Assembly: GCF_905220705.1 (NCBI RefSeq)
Contig: NZ_CAJNAT010000008.1
Span: forward strand, 211,219-275,218
DNA length: 64,000 nucleotides
Origin: Paraburkholderia domus
GTDB lineage: Bacteria > Pseudomonadota > Gammaproteobacteria > Burkholderiales > Burkholderiaceae
Direction: 5' to 3'
In this document: positions 16,903 through 26,056 of the stretch, piece by piece
Position numbering within the stretch: position 1 is the first letter of the stretch
Layout of the letters: the number at the start of each line of letters is the position of its first letter
Notes under the pieces: generated by a model
What the model was told of the DNA's origin: nothing
What the model saw: only the letters and a program-made list of their open reading frames with translations
Databases searched by the model: none
Position numbers and translations under genes: made by a program

Positions 16903-17904
16903 TTGCCACGGAATCACGATATGCTCGCGAATGGGATCTCCTATAGCCGATTCGATGTTTCAGGGCTGCCGCCGCAACGGCAATTGCTGGCCTATTGGGA
17001 GCAGCTCGGCCAGGTTATCGAGGTCGTGCCGTCGCGTGGGCAGGTTCGACAGCCCTTTATCTGCATCAACAACCGCTACGACATCGGCGAATTCCGTATC
17101 AGCGACACCTATACCGATCATGTCGTGATCGAACGCACCGTCGCCCGCATTTCACGCGATAGCGCGCGCGGCATCGGTTTTACCATCTTCCTCGACGGTG
17201 CAACTCATTCGGCAACCACGCTCGCCAGGAAGCGGGAGTACCCTTTGTGTGGGGGCAGCGTACTTGCCACGGACTTTGAACAACCCGTACGTTTGCGTCG
17301 GCAGGCGTGCCGGTACATCACGCTGGTTGTGCCCTCCAACCTGCTGCAGCACGTGTTCTCTGATCCGGCAGCCATACACGGACGCGCGCTCGACCCGAGC
17401 AAGCCTGCCACGCGGCTTATCGTCGAGCGGGCCACGACGCTAATCGAAAACTTCCGGTACATGCCGTTCGAGGAGGGTCATCGCAAGCTCGCCGGCCTCG
17501 TTGAACTGATCGCGGCCGCATTCGGCGAAGAGGCTGGTTTGAGTGGCAACAAGCGGGCCGTCGGCCGCGCGCTCATGTTCGACTATACGCGACGCTACGT
17601 TCGCGCAAACTTACAGGAATACGAACTATCTCCCGATAGTGTAATTGAATCGCTGGGGCTCCCGCGCAGCACGATTTATCGGCTATTCGAACATGAAGGT
17701 GGCCTGGGTGCGTATATCCGTCATCTTCGCTTACGCGCCGCGGCAGACGAACTCGTTCGATTTCCGAGCGTTCCGATCAAGGATGTTGGCTATTCAGTCG
17801 GCTTCAAAAGTGCATCCGACTTTGCGCGTGCCTTTCGCCGCGCATACGAGATGACACCCCAAGAAATGCGCCTGAACGACCACCGATATTTTCACGCTGA
17901 ATAG
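16903..17904 (+). CDS. AraC-family transcriptional regulator
   Basis: This is a protein of 333 residues (327 if the second ATG at 16921 is used). The N-terminal ~200 residues resemble the AraC_binding_2 (PF14525) sensor, and the C-terminal ~100 form a double helix-turn-helix: LPRSTIYRLFEHEGG for the first helix pair, then VGYSVGFKSASDFARAFRRAYEMTPQEMR, the AraC/XylS signature. It lies directly downstream of aotO on the same strand. That is the position of the AraC-family ArgR in the Pseudomonas aot operon. The sensor domain looks different, however, so the name argR is not given. It probably controls this uptake operon in response to an amino acid. Confidence 0.88.
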   Translation: MPRNHDMLANGISYSRFDVSGLPPQRQLLAYWEQLGQVIEVVPSRGQVRQPFICINNRYDIGEFRISDTYTDHVVIERTVARISRDSARGIGFTIFLDGATHSATTLARKREYPLCGGSVLATDFEQPVRLRRQACRYITLVVPSNLLQHVFSDPAAIHGRALDPSKPATRLIVERATTLIENFRYMPFEEGHRKLAGLVELIAAAFGEEAGLSGNKRAVGRALMFDYTRRYVRANLQEYELSPDSVIESLGLPRSTIYRLFEHEGGLGAYIRHLRLRAAADELVRFPSVPIKDVGYSVGFKSASDFARAFRRAYEMTPQEMRLNDHRYFHAE

Positions 17905-18038
17905 CGGTAGCCGGCCGTATCGGCGCCTCTTACTGAGCGGATTCAACCAGTAGGCATCAGCAGGCGCAAAAATCCCGCAACTTCAGGCATTTGAAGTCTG
18001 GTACGCTGCGGCCTTTGCTACCGATTGCACCTGACTCG

Positions 18039-18428
18039 ATGGAAACTCCTTTCAATGATCGCGGCGTGTCGGTCACGCGTAACGCACTCTCGTCGGCCGG
18101 CCAGGTCTTTCCGCTGCGCGACATCGTCGACGTGCAAGTCGTCACCGTGCCGAAAAACAAAGCGCTGCCGCGTGCGATCTCGCTGCTTGGACTCGTCGGC
18201 GCTATTGTCGGTGGGATATTTCGCTCGCCGGTCGGCATGGTGTGCGGCACGATGCTGGTCGTGGTCGGCTGGCTCACTTGGGCAACCCAGGACGTCACGC
18301 ATCGTCTGATGGTGCAGACCGCGAATGGCCTGCGTGAGGCACTCATGAGCACCGATCGCGAATTCGTCGAGCGCGTCGGCGCGGCCGTGCACGAGGCGAA
18401 GGCAGCCGCTGCGGCAACGAAAGCCTGA
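18039..18428 (+). CDS. Small two-helix membrane protein, DUF6232-like
   Basis: The 129-residue protein starts METPFNDRGVSVTRNAL, where the phrase DRGVxVT is typical of DUF6232 proteins. The central hydrophobic block (AISLLGLVGAIVGGIF, then VGMVCGTMLVVVGWLTW) forms a helical hairpin, and the C-terminal half is a soluble amphipathic segment. The ATG at 18039 was preferred over 17991 because family members begin near this motif. Function is unknown. Confidence 0.65.
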   Translation: METPFNDRGVSVTRNALSSAGQVFPLRDIVDVQVVTVPKNKALPRAISLLGLVGAIVGGIFRSPVGMVCGTMLVVVGWLTWATQDVTHRLMVQTANGLREALMSTDREFVERVGAAVHEAKAAAAATKA

Positions 18429-18574
18429 GCGGCCGCCGTCCGCAAAACGCCAGGCGTGGCGCGTTAACACAAATTTGATTCGTAACGCGGCAGCTTTTGC
18501 GCGTCGTTGAGGCGCGCGCCGCTAGAGTGGTTGGGTGTCAACAACGCGCGCCGCCTCGCCGAATCGGCGCAATC

Positions 18575-18919
18575 ATGATGCTCACGTCCGTCGCAACGCC
18601 TGGAATCTCCGTCCCGCGCGCACCGCGCGAATCACACATTCCCCGCCGCACGCATGTCGTCGTTCCGCTCGTCATCATCGACGTCACCGTGCCCGGCACT
18701 TCATCTGCGCATGGACGGCGCGCGTTGCATGCCGCCCTGGGAGACGATCTACGGCTCTATGTCGTCACCGTCGACCAGCAACACGAGCGCGTTACCTTTC
18801 GTGTCGAAGTCACCTCGCGTACGCTCGACGACGTGATCGGCCTGCTGACGACCGCCCTCGACCGCGCCACGCTCGGTCGCGCGCAAGCCACCGTGATCCG
18901 CCGTCCGCGCATCTATTGA
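18575..18919 (+). CDS. Hypothetical protein
   Basis: This is a ~114-residue protein with no signal peptide. It has a basic N-terminus, then strands such as THVVVPLVIIDVTVPG and LRLYVVTVDQQHERVTFRVEVT and an amphipathic helix (TLDDVIGLLTTALDRAT), a pattern like a small alpha/beta sandwich. The codon pattern is that of a coding region. The start could be 18497, 18575 or 18578. No family was recognised. Confidence 0.5.
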   Translation: MMLTSVATPGISVPRAPRESHIPRRTHVVVPLVIIDVTVPGTSSAHGRRALHAALGDDLRLYVVTVDQQHERVTFRVEVTSRTLDDVIGLLTTALDRATLGRAQATVIRRPRIY

Positions 18920-19183
18920 CATAGGTCAACGCTTGCGCGGGCAACTGGCTAGCCGCACCCCAAATCTTTACACATCTTTGCAATTGCCCATGGGTGGCCG
19001 TGTAGAGTCGCCGCTCCTGTTATCGCGTGTCCCCTCCCGCAGGCCCCCGCAAGCGTCCCGGTTTCCCCGCTCACGCCGTGGCAATCCAGTGAGATTGCCT
19101 CCAGTGCTGTCCGAGTTGTCCAACCCGCAGCTCACGATGCATCGCCTTCGCCAGGGACCGCCCTTTTTGCAAAGCGTGATCCT

Positions 19184-20287
19184 ATGTTCCTGTCGTCTCT
19201 CGATGCCGCGCGCCGGCATGCCGGTCTTCATTTCCGTCTCCAATTTCGTCGTTCAGCCGCAGCGGCGCTGGTCGCAGCCGGCGCGCTCGCCGCGCTGACC
19301 GGCTGTTCCACGACCTTCCCCACCCCGACGCCACCCGCCTCCACTGCCGCATTGATCAACGGCGGCAACGACGGCCTGCTGATTCCGTTGCACGTGGAGC
19401 GTGCCGATGAAGATCACGCACGCCTCGGCCTGCCGGTCCAGCTCGACGGCAAAGCGGTGTACATGGCGCTCGACACGGGAACGCAAGGCGCACGGGTATT
19501 GAAGTCGGTGCTGCCGGGTTCGAACTATGCAAGCGGCGGGAATGTGACGTCCTTGTCATTCGCGAACGGCGTCGAGATTCTCGGCTCGGCCGTCAAGGTG
19601 CCGTTCAGCGTGGCCGGCACCACGCCAACACCGATCGCCGCGCAAGCGGTGGACGTCGTGCGCTGCCTGCCGAACGCGCGGAAGTGCGTCGGCATGGATG
19701 GCTACACGGGTGAATTCGGCTGGGCGTTTTCCGGCATCGTCGGCGTCGGCGCCGCGCAGCCGGACGACAACAGCTACACGCAACCGCTGCGCGCATTGCC
19801 CGGCAACATCGGCCAACGATATCTGGTGCATTCGAACTTCGCGAAGCCGTACATGGTGCTGAGCCCCTCAAGCACGATTACGAAGGACTACACGATGGTG
19901 CCGATGACGGTGTCGAAGGACGGCACGGCGCAATGGCCGCGAGGCTGCGTAAATGTGGGCGGCAAGATGACCTTCTGCGCGCCGCTGGTGTTCGCAACCG
20001 GCAGCACCGGCATGATCCGCATCGAGACGGACAAAGCGCCTAACTGGACCGGTGACGGCGATGTCGGCAATGTGCTCGATCAGGGCAACTATGAGACGGC
20101 GATCGGCACTGGACCGTGGGTGCACCGTTACGAAACCGCTCAGGTGACAATCGTCAAGGCCAAGCCGGACGCGAACCGCATCGTGGTCGGTTTGATGGCG
20201 ATGCAGAACATCGACGTGCTGTTCGACTTCCCGCGCGGGCAGTTCGGTTTGCACGCAGCGAAAGAGAGTGAACGATTCGCGCCGTGA
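19184..20287 (+). CDS. Lipoprotein with pepsin/retropepsin-like DTG motif (DUF3443-like)
   Basis: This is a 367-residue exported protein. A hydrophobic segment ends in the lipobox LTGC, so the mature N-terminus is a lipidated Cys near residue 41. It resembles DUF3443 proteins of Burkholderiales. ALDTGTQGARVL contains the DTG triad of aspartic proteases, and a second lobe has VFATGSTGMIRI, where the Asp is replaced by Ala. A pepsin-like fold with one Asp may dimerise or be a non-catalytic relative; activity is unproved. It is a single gene ending at a bidirectional terminator. Confidence 0.7.
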   Translation: MFLSSLDAARRHAGLHFRLQFRRSAAAALVAAGALAALTGCSTTFPTPTPPASTAALINGGNDGLLIPLHVERADEDHARLGLPVQLDGKAVYMALDTGTQGARVLKSVLPGSNYASGGNVTSLSFANGVEILGSAVKVPFSVAGTTPTPIAAQAVDVVRCLPNARKCVGMDGYTGEFGWAFSGIVGVGAAQPDDNSYTQPLRALPGNIGQRYLVHSNFAKPYMVLSPSSTITKDYTMVPMTVSKDGTAQWPRGCVNVGGKMTFCAPLVFATGSTGMIRIETDKAPNWTGDGDVGNVLDQGNYETAIGTGPWVHRYETAQVTIVKAKPDANRIVVGLMAMQNIDVLFDFPRGQFGLHAAKESERFAP

Positions 20288-20302
20288 GATTCACTGATCG
20301 AT

Positions 20303-20340
20303 AAAAAAGGCCGTGCGAAAAATTTCGCACGGCCTTTTTT
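20303..20340. terminator. Bidirectional terminator between the lipoprotein and glgP genes
   Basis: A near-perfect 18-bp palindrome (20303-20320 with 20323-20340) has A-runs and T-runs on both sides, so it can end transcription from both convergent genes. Confidence 0.92.
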
Positions 20341-20371
20341 TCATTGAATGAGCGCCACAGACGCGCCCGCG

Positions 20372-22825
20372 TCATTCCATACTGAGCGGATTCACGTGCC
20401 AGATATTGCGCGCATATTCGCCGATGGTGCGGTCCGACGAAAACTGCCCCATGCCCGCGACGTTCTCGATCGCACTCTCGGCCCACGCGCGCTTGTCGAC
20501 GAAACGCGCATCCACCTCGTCCTGTGCTTTTGCAAATGCGGCGAAATCGGCGAGCACCATATAGTGATCGCCCCAATCCACCAACGTGTGGAAAATATCC
20601 GAAAAGCGCAGCGGATCGTCTGGCGAGAAAAAGCCCGTGCGAATCTGGTCGAGCGCCATATGCAGCTCCGGATTCTCCTCGTACACTTGCCGCGGCCGGT
20701 AGCCGCTGGCGCGCAGGCTGTCCACTTCGTCAGCGGTATGGCCGAAGATGAAGATGTTGTCCCGCCCCACTGCGTCGCATATCTCGATGTTGGCGCCATC
20801 CATCGTGCCGATCGTCAACGCGCCGTTCAACGCGAGCTTCATGTTGCCGGTGCCCGACGCTTCGGTGCCGGCCATTGAAATCTGCTCGGACAGATCGGCC
20901 GCCGGAATGATCAACTCGGCTACGCTCACACCGTAGTTCGGCACGAACACCACCTTGAGGCGATCGCCGATCAACGGATCGTGATTCACTTTCTCGCTGA
21001 CGTCGCCGATCAGCTTGATGATCGTCTTCGCCATGCGATACGCGGATGCCGCCTTGCCGGCGAACATCACCACGCGCGGCACCCAATCGCGCTCGGGGTT
21101 CGCGCGAATCTGGTTGTAGCGCACGATCACGTGCAGCACGTTCAGCAACTGCCGCTTGTACTCGTGAATGCGCTTGACTTGCAGGTCGAACAACGCATCG
21201 GGATCGAAGTGCAGTTTCGTGTGATGTGCGAGTCGCTGCACGAGCCGCAGTTTGTTCTGCCGCTTCGCTTCGCGGAAGGCGTCGATAAACGCGCTGTCGT
21301 TGCGCAGATTGCGCAGTTGTTCCAGCTCGAACAGATTGCTGCGCCAATGCGTGCCGATCTGCTGATCGATCAGGGACGACAGCGACGGACTCGCCTGCGC
21401 CAGCCAGCGCCGCGGCGTGATGCCGTTGGTGACATTGGTGAAACGGTCCGGATAGATACGCGCGAAGTCGGCGAAGATATCGCGTGTCATCAATTGCGAA
21501 TGCAGCTTCGATACGCCATTCACCTTGTGACTCGCGACGATCGCCAGATACGCCATCCGCACACGCCGCTGGCCATATTCGTCGACCAGCGAAATGCGGC
21601 GGATCATCTCGCCGTCATGTCCTGATTGCTCGCTGACATGCTTGAGAAAGCCCGCATTGATCTCGAAGATGATCTCCAGATGCCGTGGCAACAAGCGCGC
21701 GAGCATTTCGACATCCCACGTTTCGAGCGCTTCGGGCATCAAGGTGTGGTTCGTGTACGAGAAGATCTTGGTGACGTGCTGCCATGCCTTGTCCCACGGC
21801 TGATGATGAACATCCACCAGCAAACGCATCAGCTCCGGAATCGCCAGCACTGGGTGCGTATCGTTCAGATGCACCGCTACCTTTTCGGCGAAGCGCCCGA
21901 ACGTGCTATGCGTGCGCTGATAGCGGCGAATCAGATCCTGCATCGTCGCTGAAACAAAGAAGTATTCCTGACGCAGCCGCAGTTCGCGGCCGGCCGGCGT
22001 CGAATCGTCCGGATAGAGCAGCCGAGACACGTTCTCAGACATGTTCTTGGTGTCGACCGCGTTGCGGTAATCGCCGCGGTTGAACGCGCCGAGGTCGAGC
22101 TCTTCGGTTGCGCGCGCGGACCACAGGCGCAGCGTGTTCGTCGCACTGGTCGCGTAACCCGGAATCACCGTGTCGTAGGCCGTAGCGTTCACATGCTCGC
22201 TATCGATCCACTCGACATGCTCGCCACGCTGCACCGTGCGCCCGCCGAAGTGCACCATGTACTTGATCTCAGGTCGCGGAAACTCCCACGGATTGCCGGC
22301 GCGCAGCCAGTAGTCCGGCGCTTCGACCTGTTCGCCGTCGACGATCTCCTGGCGGAACATGCCATATTCGTAACGAATACCGTAGCCGAAGCCCGGAATG
22401 CCGAGCGTCGCCATCGAATCGAGAAAACAGGCGGCGAGCCGCCCGAGGCCGCCGTTGCCGAGCGCCGCATCCGGCTCGATATTGATCAGCATCTCCATGT
22501 CGACGCCGAGACTCGCGAGCGCCTCCTTCATCTGATCGTGAATGCCGAGCGCGAGCAACGCATTCGTAAACGTGCGGCCGATCAGGAACTCCATCGACAG
22601 GTAGTAGACGCGTTTGACGTCCTGTTCGTACTGCAGGCGCGTGGTCTTCATCCAGCGCGCGACCAGCCGGTCGCGCACGGCGAGCGCCGCGGCGTGCAGC
22701 CAGTCATGCGGGTGAGCAGTGACGGCGTCCTTGCCGACGCCGTACATCATGCGATTGGAAATTGAGCGCCGTAGCGCGTCGACGGTACTGTTGAGCTGGT
22801 CGAATTCCAGATCGACGGCTGTCAT
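20372..22825 (-). CDS. glgP: Glycogen/maltodextrin phosphorylase
   Basis: This 817-residue enzyme of the glycogen phosphorylase family removes glucose-1-phosphate from alpha-1,4-glucans. Visible landmarks are GNGGLGRLAACFLDSMATL near residue 115, KRIHEYKRQLLN in the catalytic region, and the PLP attachment segment EASGTGNMKLALNGAL, whose Lys forms the Schiff base. The start at 22825 (MTAVDLEF) has GGAGG six bases upstream and yields the usual ~815 residues; the frame runs on to 22912. No other glycogen genes are adjacent. It is convergent with the lipoprotein gene. Confidence 0.97.
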   Translation of the reverse strand: MTAVDLEFDQLNSTVDALRRSISNRMMYGVGKDAVTAHPHDWLHAAALAVRDRLVARWMKTTRLQYEQDVKRVYYLSMEFLIGRTFTNALLALGIHDQMKEALASLGVDMEMLINIEPDAALGNGGLGRLAACFLDSMATLGIPGFGYGIRYEYGMFRQEIVDGEQVEAPDYWLRAGNPWEFPRPEIKYMVHFGGRTVQRGEHVEWIDSEHVNATAYDTVIPGYATSATNTLRLWSARATEELDLGAFNRGDYRNAVDTKNMSENVSRLLYPDDSTPAGRELRLRQEYFFVSATMQDLIRRYQRTHSTFGRFAEKVAVHLNDTHPVLAIPELMRLLVDVHHQPWDKAWQHVTKIFSYTNHTLMPEALETWDVEMLARLLPRHLEIIFEINAGFLKHVSEQSGHDGEMIRRISLVDEYGQRRVRMAYLAIVASHKVNGVSKLHSQLMTRDIFADFARIYPDRFTNVTNGITPRRWLAQASPSLSSLIDQQIGTHWRSNLFELEQLRNLRNDSAFIDAFREAKRQNKLRLVQRLAHHTKLHFDPDALFDLQVKRIHEYKRQLLNVLHVIVRYNQIRANPERDWVPRVVMFAGKAASAYRMAKTIIKLIGDVSEKVNHDPLIGDRLKVVFVPNYGVSVAELIIPAADLSEQISMAGTEASGTGNMKLALNGALTIGTMDGANIEICDAVGRDNIFIFGHTADEVDSLRASGYRPRQVYEENPELHMALDQIRTGFFSPDDPLRFSDIFHTLVDWGDHYMVLADFAAFAKAQDEVDARFVDKRAWAESAIENVAGMGQFSSDRTIGEYARNIWHVNPLSME

Positions 22826-23481
22826 CGAGGCCTCCGGGGAAAAAACGACGCGACATACGCGAACCGCATAGATGACGGACGGGAGGCGCGTGTCGGTCAG
22901 GCGGGTTAACAAACAGAGTACGACATTTTACGACTCACGCACACCGGCGAGCGCGAGCGGGTGCTCACGCACATGCCATGCCCGCCGATACGCGGCGCTT
23001 CACCGGTTTTGCGCACGTACGCGGTGCAGGCCGGCCTGTGCGCAGCACTGCGAGCGTGCATCGGCCCGCAAAACAGGAAAACAAATGGCGGACAGTGGAA
23101 GGCGCCTCCATGCCTCCATAGGAGGCAACTCGATTATTTTTTCGACGTGTGACTTGCTGATGAATGCGTTGACCGGTTCGGTCCGTGGTCAAATCGGAGC
23201 GCCTCGTCTGCTGAGCCGTTTTGCCCGAGTGGTGTGTGACAACGCGGCAGCGCGCCGGTTCGAAGAGGCCGCGCGAGCTTGACCGTTAGTTGCATTATCG
23301 AAACCCAATATAGCGCCCCGCCCCGCTGGACTCGCAGCACGATTTCCACGTCTCTGTAACAATCACTACATTCGCCACGCGTGTCGCCCTGACTGCTGGA
23401 CTCAGGCCGCGCGCCGTCCCCTCCACGCAACCCTGCCGCTTGCGCGCCGCGCTGTCCCTCCGACGTGTCCGGCGCTGCGGC
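22826..23481. other. 656-bp intergenic region
   Basis: This region separates divergent glgP and the DHA2 transporter. It holds their promoters and a short perfect dyad TGCCTCC-ATA-GGAGGCA at 23111-23127. No gene, RNA or longer repeat is supported. The open frames over it are high-GC shadows. The transporter may begin at 23440, inside this range. Confidence 0.55.
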
Positions 23482-24939
23482 ATGCATAACCCGACGAGCC
23501 ACGCCTTGTCCGACAAACCCAGCGCCACCCGTGGCGCCACGCTCGACCAGACCCTTCCAGCAGACGGCCCGATGTCCGCCGCCAACCGCCGCGCCATGGC
23601 CGCAATCATGCTTGCGGTTGCGCTCGCCACGCTTGATACCGCGATCGCCAACACGGCCCTGCCCGCCATCGCCGCGGATCTGCACGCGGCGCCTGCCGCG
23701 TCGGTGTGGATCATCAACGCCTATCAGCTCGCGATGGTCGCGACACTGCTGCCGCTCGCGGCGCTCGGCGACATCGTCGGGCATCGCAGGATTTATATCG
23801 GCGGCATTGCGCTGTTCACGCTCGCGTCGCTGGCGTGTTCGCTCGCTTCGACGCTGCCGATGCTGGCCGCCGCGCGCGTGCTGCAAGGTCTCGGCGCGAG
23901 CGCGATCATGAGCGTCAACACGGCGCTGATCCGCTATCTGTACCCGCCGCATCGGCTCGGACGAGGTCTCGGCACTAACGCGCTGATCGTCGGCGTGTCG
24001 TTCGCAGTCGGGCCGACGGTGGCCTCGCTGATTTTGTCCGTTGCCGCCTGGCCGTGGCTGTTCGCGGTCAACGTGCCGCTCGGCCTGCTGGCGCTGGCCT
24101 TCGCGTGGCCCGCGCTGCCCCACACCGAGCGCGGCAAGCACAACTTCGACCCGATTGCGGCGCTTCTCAACGTGATCACTTTCGCCGCGCTGATCTTCGC
24201 GCTCGGCGAAGCGGCCCAGCGCGCGTCGACGCAACTGGTGCTGAGCGCGGCGGCGATCGCCGTGGTGTTCGGGGTGTTGCTGATTCGCCGTGAAGCCGGT
24301 CACCCGGCGCCGATGCTGCCCGTCGATCTGTTCAAGCGGCCGGTGTTTGCGCTGTCGGCGGTGACCGCGGTATGTTCGTTCGCCGCACAAGGGCTGGCGT
24401 TCGTGTCGCTGCCTTTTTACTTCGAGGACGTGCTGCATCGCAGCCAGGTCGAGACCGGCTTTCTGATGACGCCGTGGCCCGTGGTGGTCGCGCTGGCCGC
24501 ACCGCTGGCGGGCAGTCTGTCCGACCGCTATCCCCCGGGCTTGCTCGGTGCGATCGGCCTTGCGGTAATGTCAGCGGGGATGGCATCGCTGGCGTTGCTG
24601 CCGGTGCATCCGCATGTACTCGACATCGGCATCCGGATGGCGATTTGCGGCGCAGGCTTCGGTTTTTTCCAGTCGCCCAATCTGAAGGCGTTGATGGCGA
24701 GCGCGCCGCCCGAGCGTAGCGGCGGCGCCAGCGGCATTGTCGCAACTGCCCGGCTGCTCGGACAGACCACCGGCGCTGCGCTGGTCGCGCTCAGCTTCGG
24801 CATCGCCGGCCGGCATGGGCCGACACTCGCGCTCAGCGCAGGCGCATTCTTCGCCGGCGCGGCGAGCCTTGCGAGCGGACTGCGGCTGTTCGCGCCGTCA
24901 CACCGCTCGGGTGTGCACGCGAAAGCGTCGGCGGAATAA
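23482..24939 (+). CDS. MFS drug transporter, DHA2 family (14 helices)
   Basis: The protein has ~485 residues from MHNPTSHALS (23482), or 499 from 23440. LATLDTAIANTALPAIAADL is the helix-1 motif of EmrB/QacA-type exporters, GDIVGHRRIYIGG is the MFS loop motif A, and ARVLQGLGASAIMSVNTALIRY is motif C. About 14 transmembrane segments are evident. It most resembles SmvA/QacA-like exporters of cationic drugs. It is a single gene with its own terminator and without an adaptor or regulator next to it. The start codon is uncertain. Confidence 0.9.
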   Translation: MHNPTSHALSDKPSATRGATLDQTLPADGPMSAANRRAMAAIMLAVALATLDTAIANTALPAIAADLHAAPAASVWIINAYQLAMVATLLPLAALGDIVGHRRIYIGGIALFTLASLACSLASTLPMLAAARVLQGLGASAIMSVNTALIRYLYPPHRLGRGLGTNALIVGVSFAVGPTVASLILSVAAWPWLFAVNVPLGLLALAFAWPALPHTERGKHNFDPIAALLNVITFAALIFALGEAAQRASTQLVLSAAAIAVVFGVLLIRREAGHPAPMLPVDLFKRPVFALSAVTAVCSFAAQGLAFVSLPFYFEDVLHRSQVETGFLMTPWPVVVALAAPLAGSLSDRYPPGLLGAIGLAVMSAGMASLALLPVHPHVLDIGIRMAICGAGFGFFQSPNLKALMASAPPERSGGASGIVATARLLGQTTGAALVALSFGIAGRHGPTLALSAGAFFAGAASLASGLRLFAPSHRSGVHAKASAE

Positions 24940-24941
24940 AC

Positions 24942-24980
24942 AAAGCGGGCGCACTGCTGTGGCAGTGCGCCCGCTTTTTC
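24942..24980 (+). terminator. Terminator after the DHA2 transporter
   Basis: A 16-bp stem (24942-24957 with 24962-24977) has a 4-base loop and T-run. It begins three bases after the stop codon and lies between convergent genes. Confidence 0.92.
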
Positions 24981-25008
24981 AACCCGCTTTCCCTGCTTGA
25001 CCAGTCGA

Positions 25009-26016
25009 TCAATGCGCGGCGAAATACCCCTTCACTGCGGCAATAAACGTATCGATATCCGCGCGTGACACGTCCTTATGCGTGACGAATCGCGACGCGT
25101 ACAGCATCTGCGTAAGGATGCCGCGCTCGTTGAGCCACGTTTCGAGCGGTGCGCAATGCTGCTGCGGAAACTGTGCGAACACCATGTTGGTCGCGATCGA
25201 CTGCACCTTGACATGGTCGATCGCTTCCAGACCGGCAGCCAGATGCGCGGCGTTCGCGTGATCGTCGGCAAGACGTTCGACGTTGTGATCCAGCGCGTAC
25301 AGGCAAGCCGCCGCCAGCACGCCGGCCTGCCGCATGCCGCCGCCCAGCACCTTGCGCCAGCGGTGCGCCACGTTGATCAGCGCCTGGCTCCCGACCAGGA
25401 CCGAGCCGACCGGTGCGCCCAGTCCCTTCGAAAAGCAGATCGAGATCGAATCGAAGAGTTCGCACAGCGCCGCGACCGGCTTGCCCGATGCAACGGCCGC
25501 GTTGTAAACCCGTGCGCCGTCGAGGTGAGTCGACAACCCGCGCTGACGCGCCAGTTGCACAGCCTCTTCGACATAACCCGCCGGCAACACCTTGCCGCCG
25601 ATGGTGTTTTCCAGCGCCAGCAGCCGCGTACGCGCGAAGTGGTTGTCGATCGGCTTGATCGCGGCGGCGATCTTCTCGAGCGGAATCGACCCGTCGGCGG
25701 CATTCTCGAGCGGCTGCGGCTGAATGCTGCCGAGCACCGCCGCGCCACCGCCTTCGTACTTATAGGTGTGCGCCAACTGGCCGACGATGTATTCGTCGCC
25801 GCGCGCGCAATGCGCCATCAACGCCGCCAGGTTGCTTTGTGTGCCGCTCGGGAAGAACAAGCCGGCTTCCTTGCCGGCGCGTTCCGCGACCGTTGCTTGC
25901 AGACGCAGCACGGTAGGGTCGTCGCCCCATACGTCGTCGCCCACGTCGGCGGCCGACATCGCCGCGAGCATGGCCGGGGTCGGACGGGTTACGGTGTCGC
26001 TGCGCAAATCAATCAT
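25009..26016 (-). CDS. ltaE: Low-specificity L-threonine aldolase
   Basis: This is a 335-residue PLP enzyme of fold type I that cleaves L-threonine or L-allo-threonine to glycine and acetaldehyde. The N-terminus MIDLRSDTVTRPT is the family hallmark. PLP-stacking His83 (AHTYKYEGGGAA), D166 in THLDGAR and the Schiff-base K197 in SKGLGAPVGS are all present. The ATG at 26016 gives the family start; the longer frame to 26154 is rejected because it overlaps the upstream lipoprotein gene. It is probably cotranscribed with the upstream nlpD-like gene (40 bp gap). Confidence 0.95.
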   Translation of the reverse strand: MIDLRSDTVTRPTPAMLAAMSAADVGDDVWGDDPTVLRLQATVAERAGKEAGLFFPSGTQSNLAALMAHCARGDEYIVGQLAHTYKYEGGGAAVLGSIQPQPLENAADGSIPLEKIAAAIKPIDNHFARTRLLALENTIGGKVLPAGYVEEAVQLARQRGLSTHLDGARVYNAAVASGKPVAALCELFDSISICFSKGLGAPVGSVLVGSQALINVAHRWRKVLGGGMRQAGVLAAACLYALDHNVERLADDHANAAHLAAGLEAIDHVKVQSIATNMVFAQFPQQHCAPLETWLNERGILTQMLYASRFVTHKDVSRADIDTFIAAVKGYFAAH

Positions 26017-26056
26017 GGTGAGAACCTTGTGTGTCCCGGTTTGTGTGTGGATGACA

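Noticed and set aside
16903..17904. Naming the AraC-type gene argR by position in the aot operon
   Set aside because: The sensor domain looks like AraC_binding_2 rather than the domain of the Pseudomonas ArgR, so position alone is not enough.
23111..23127. TGCCTCC-ATA-GGAGGCA dyad as a terminator
   Set aside because: No T-run follows and it is not placed at the end of a gene. It is noted only as a short palindrome.
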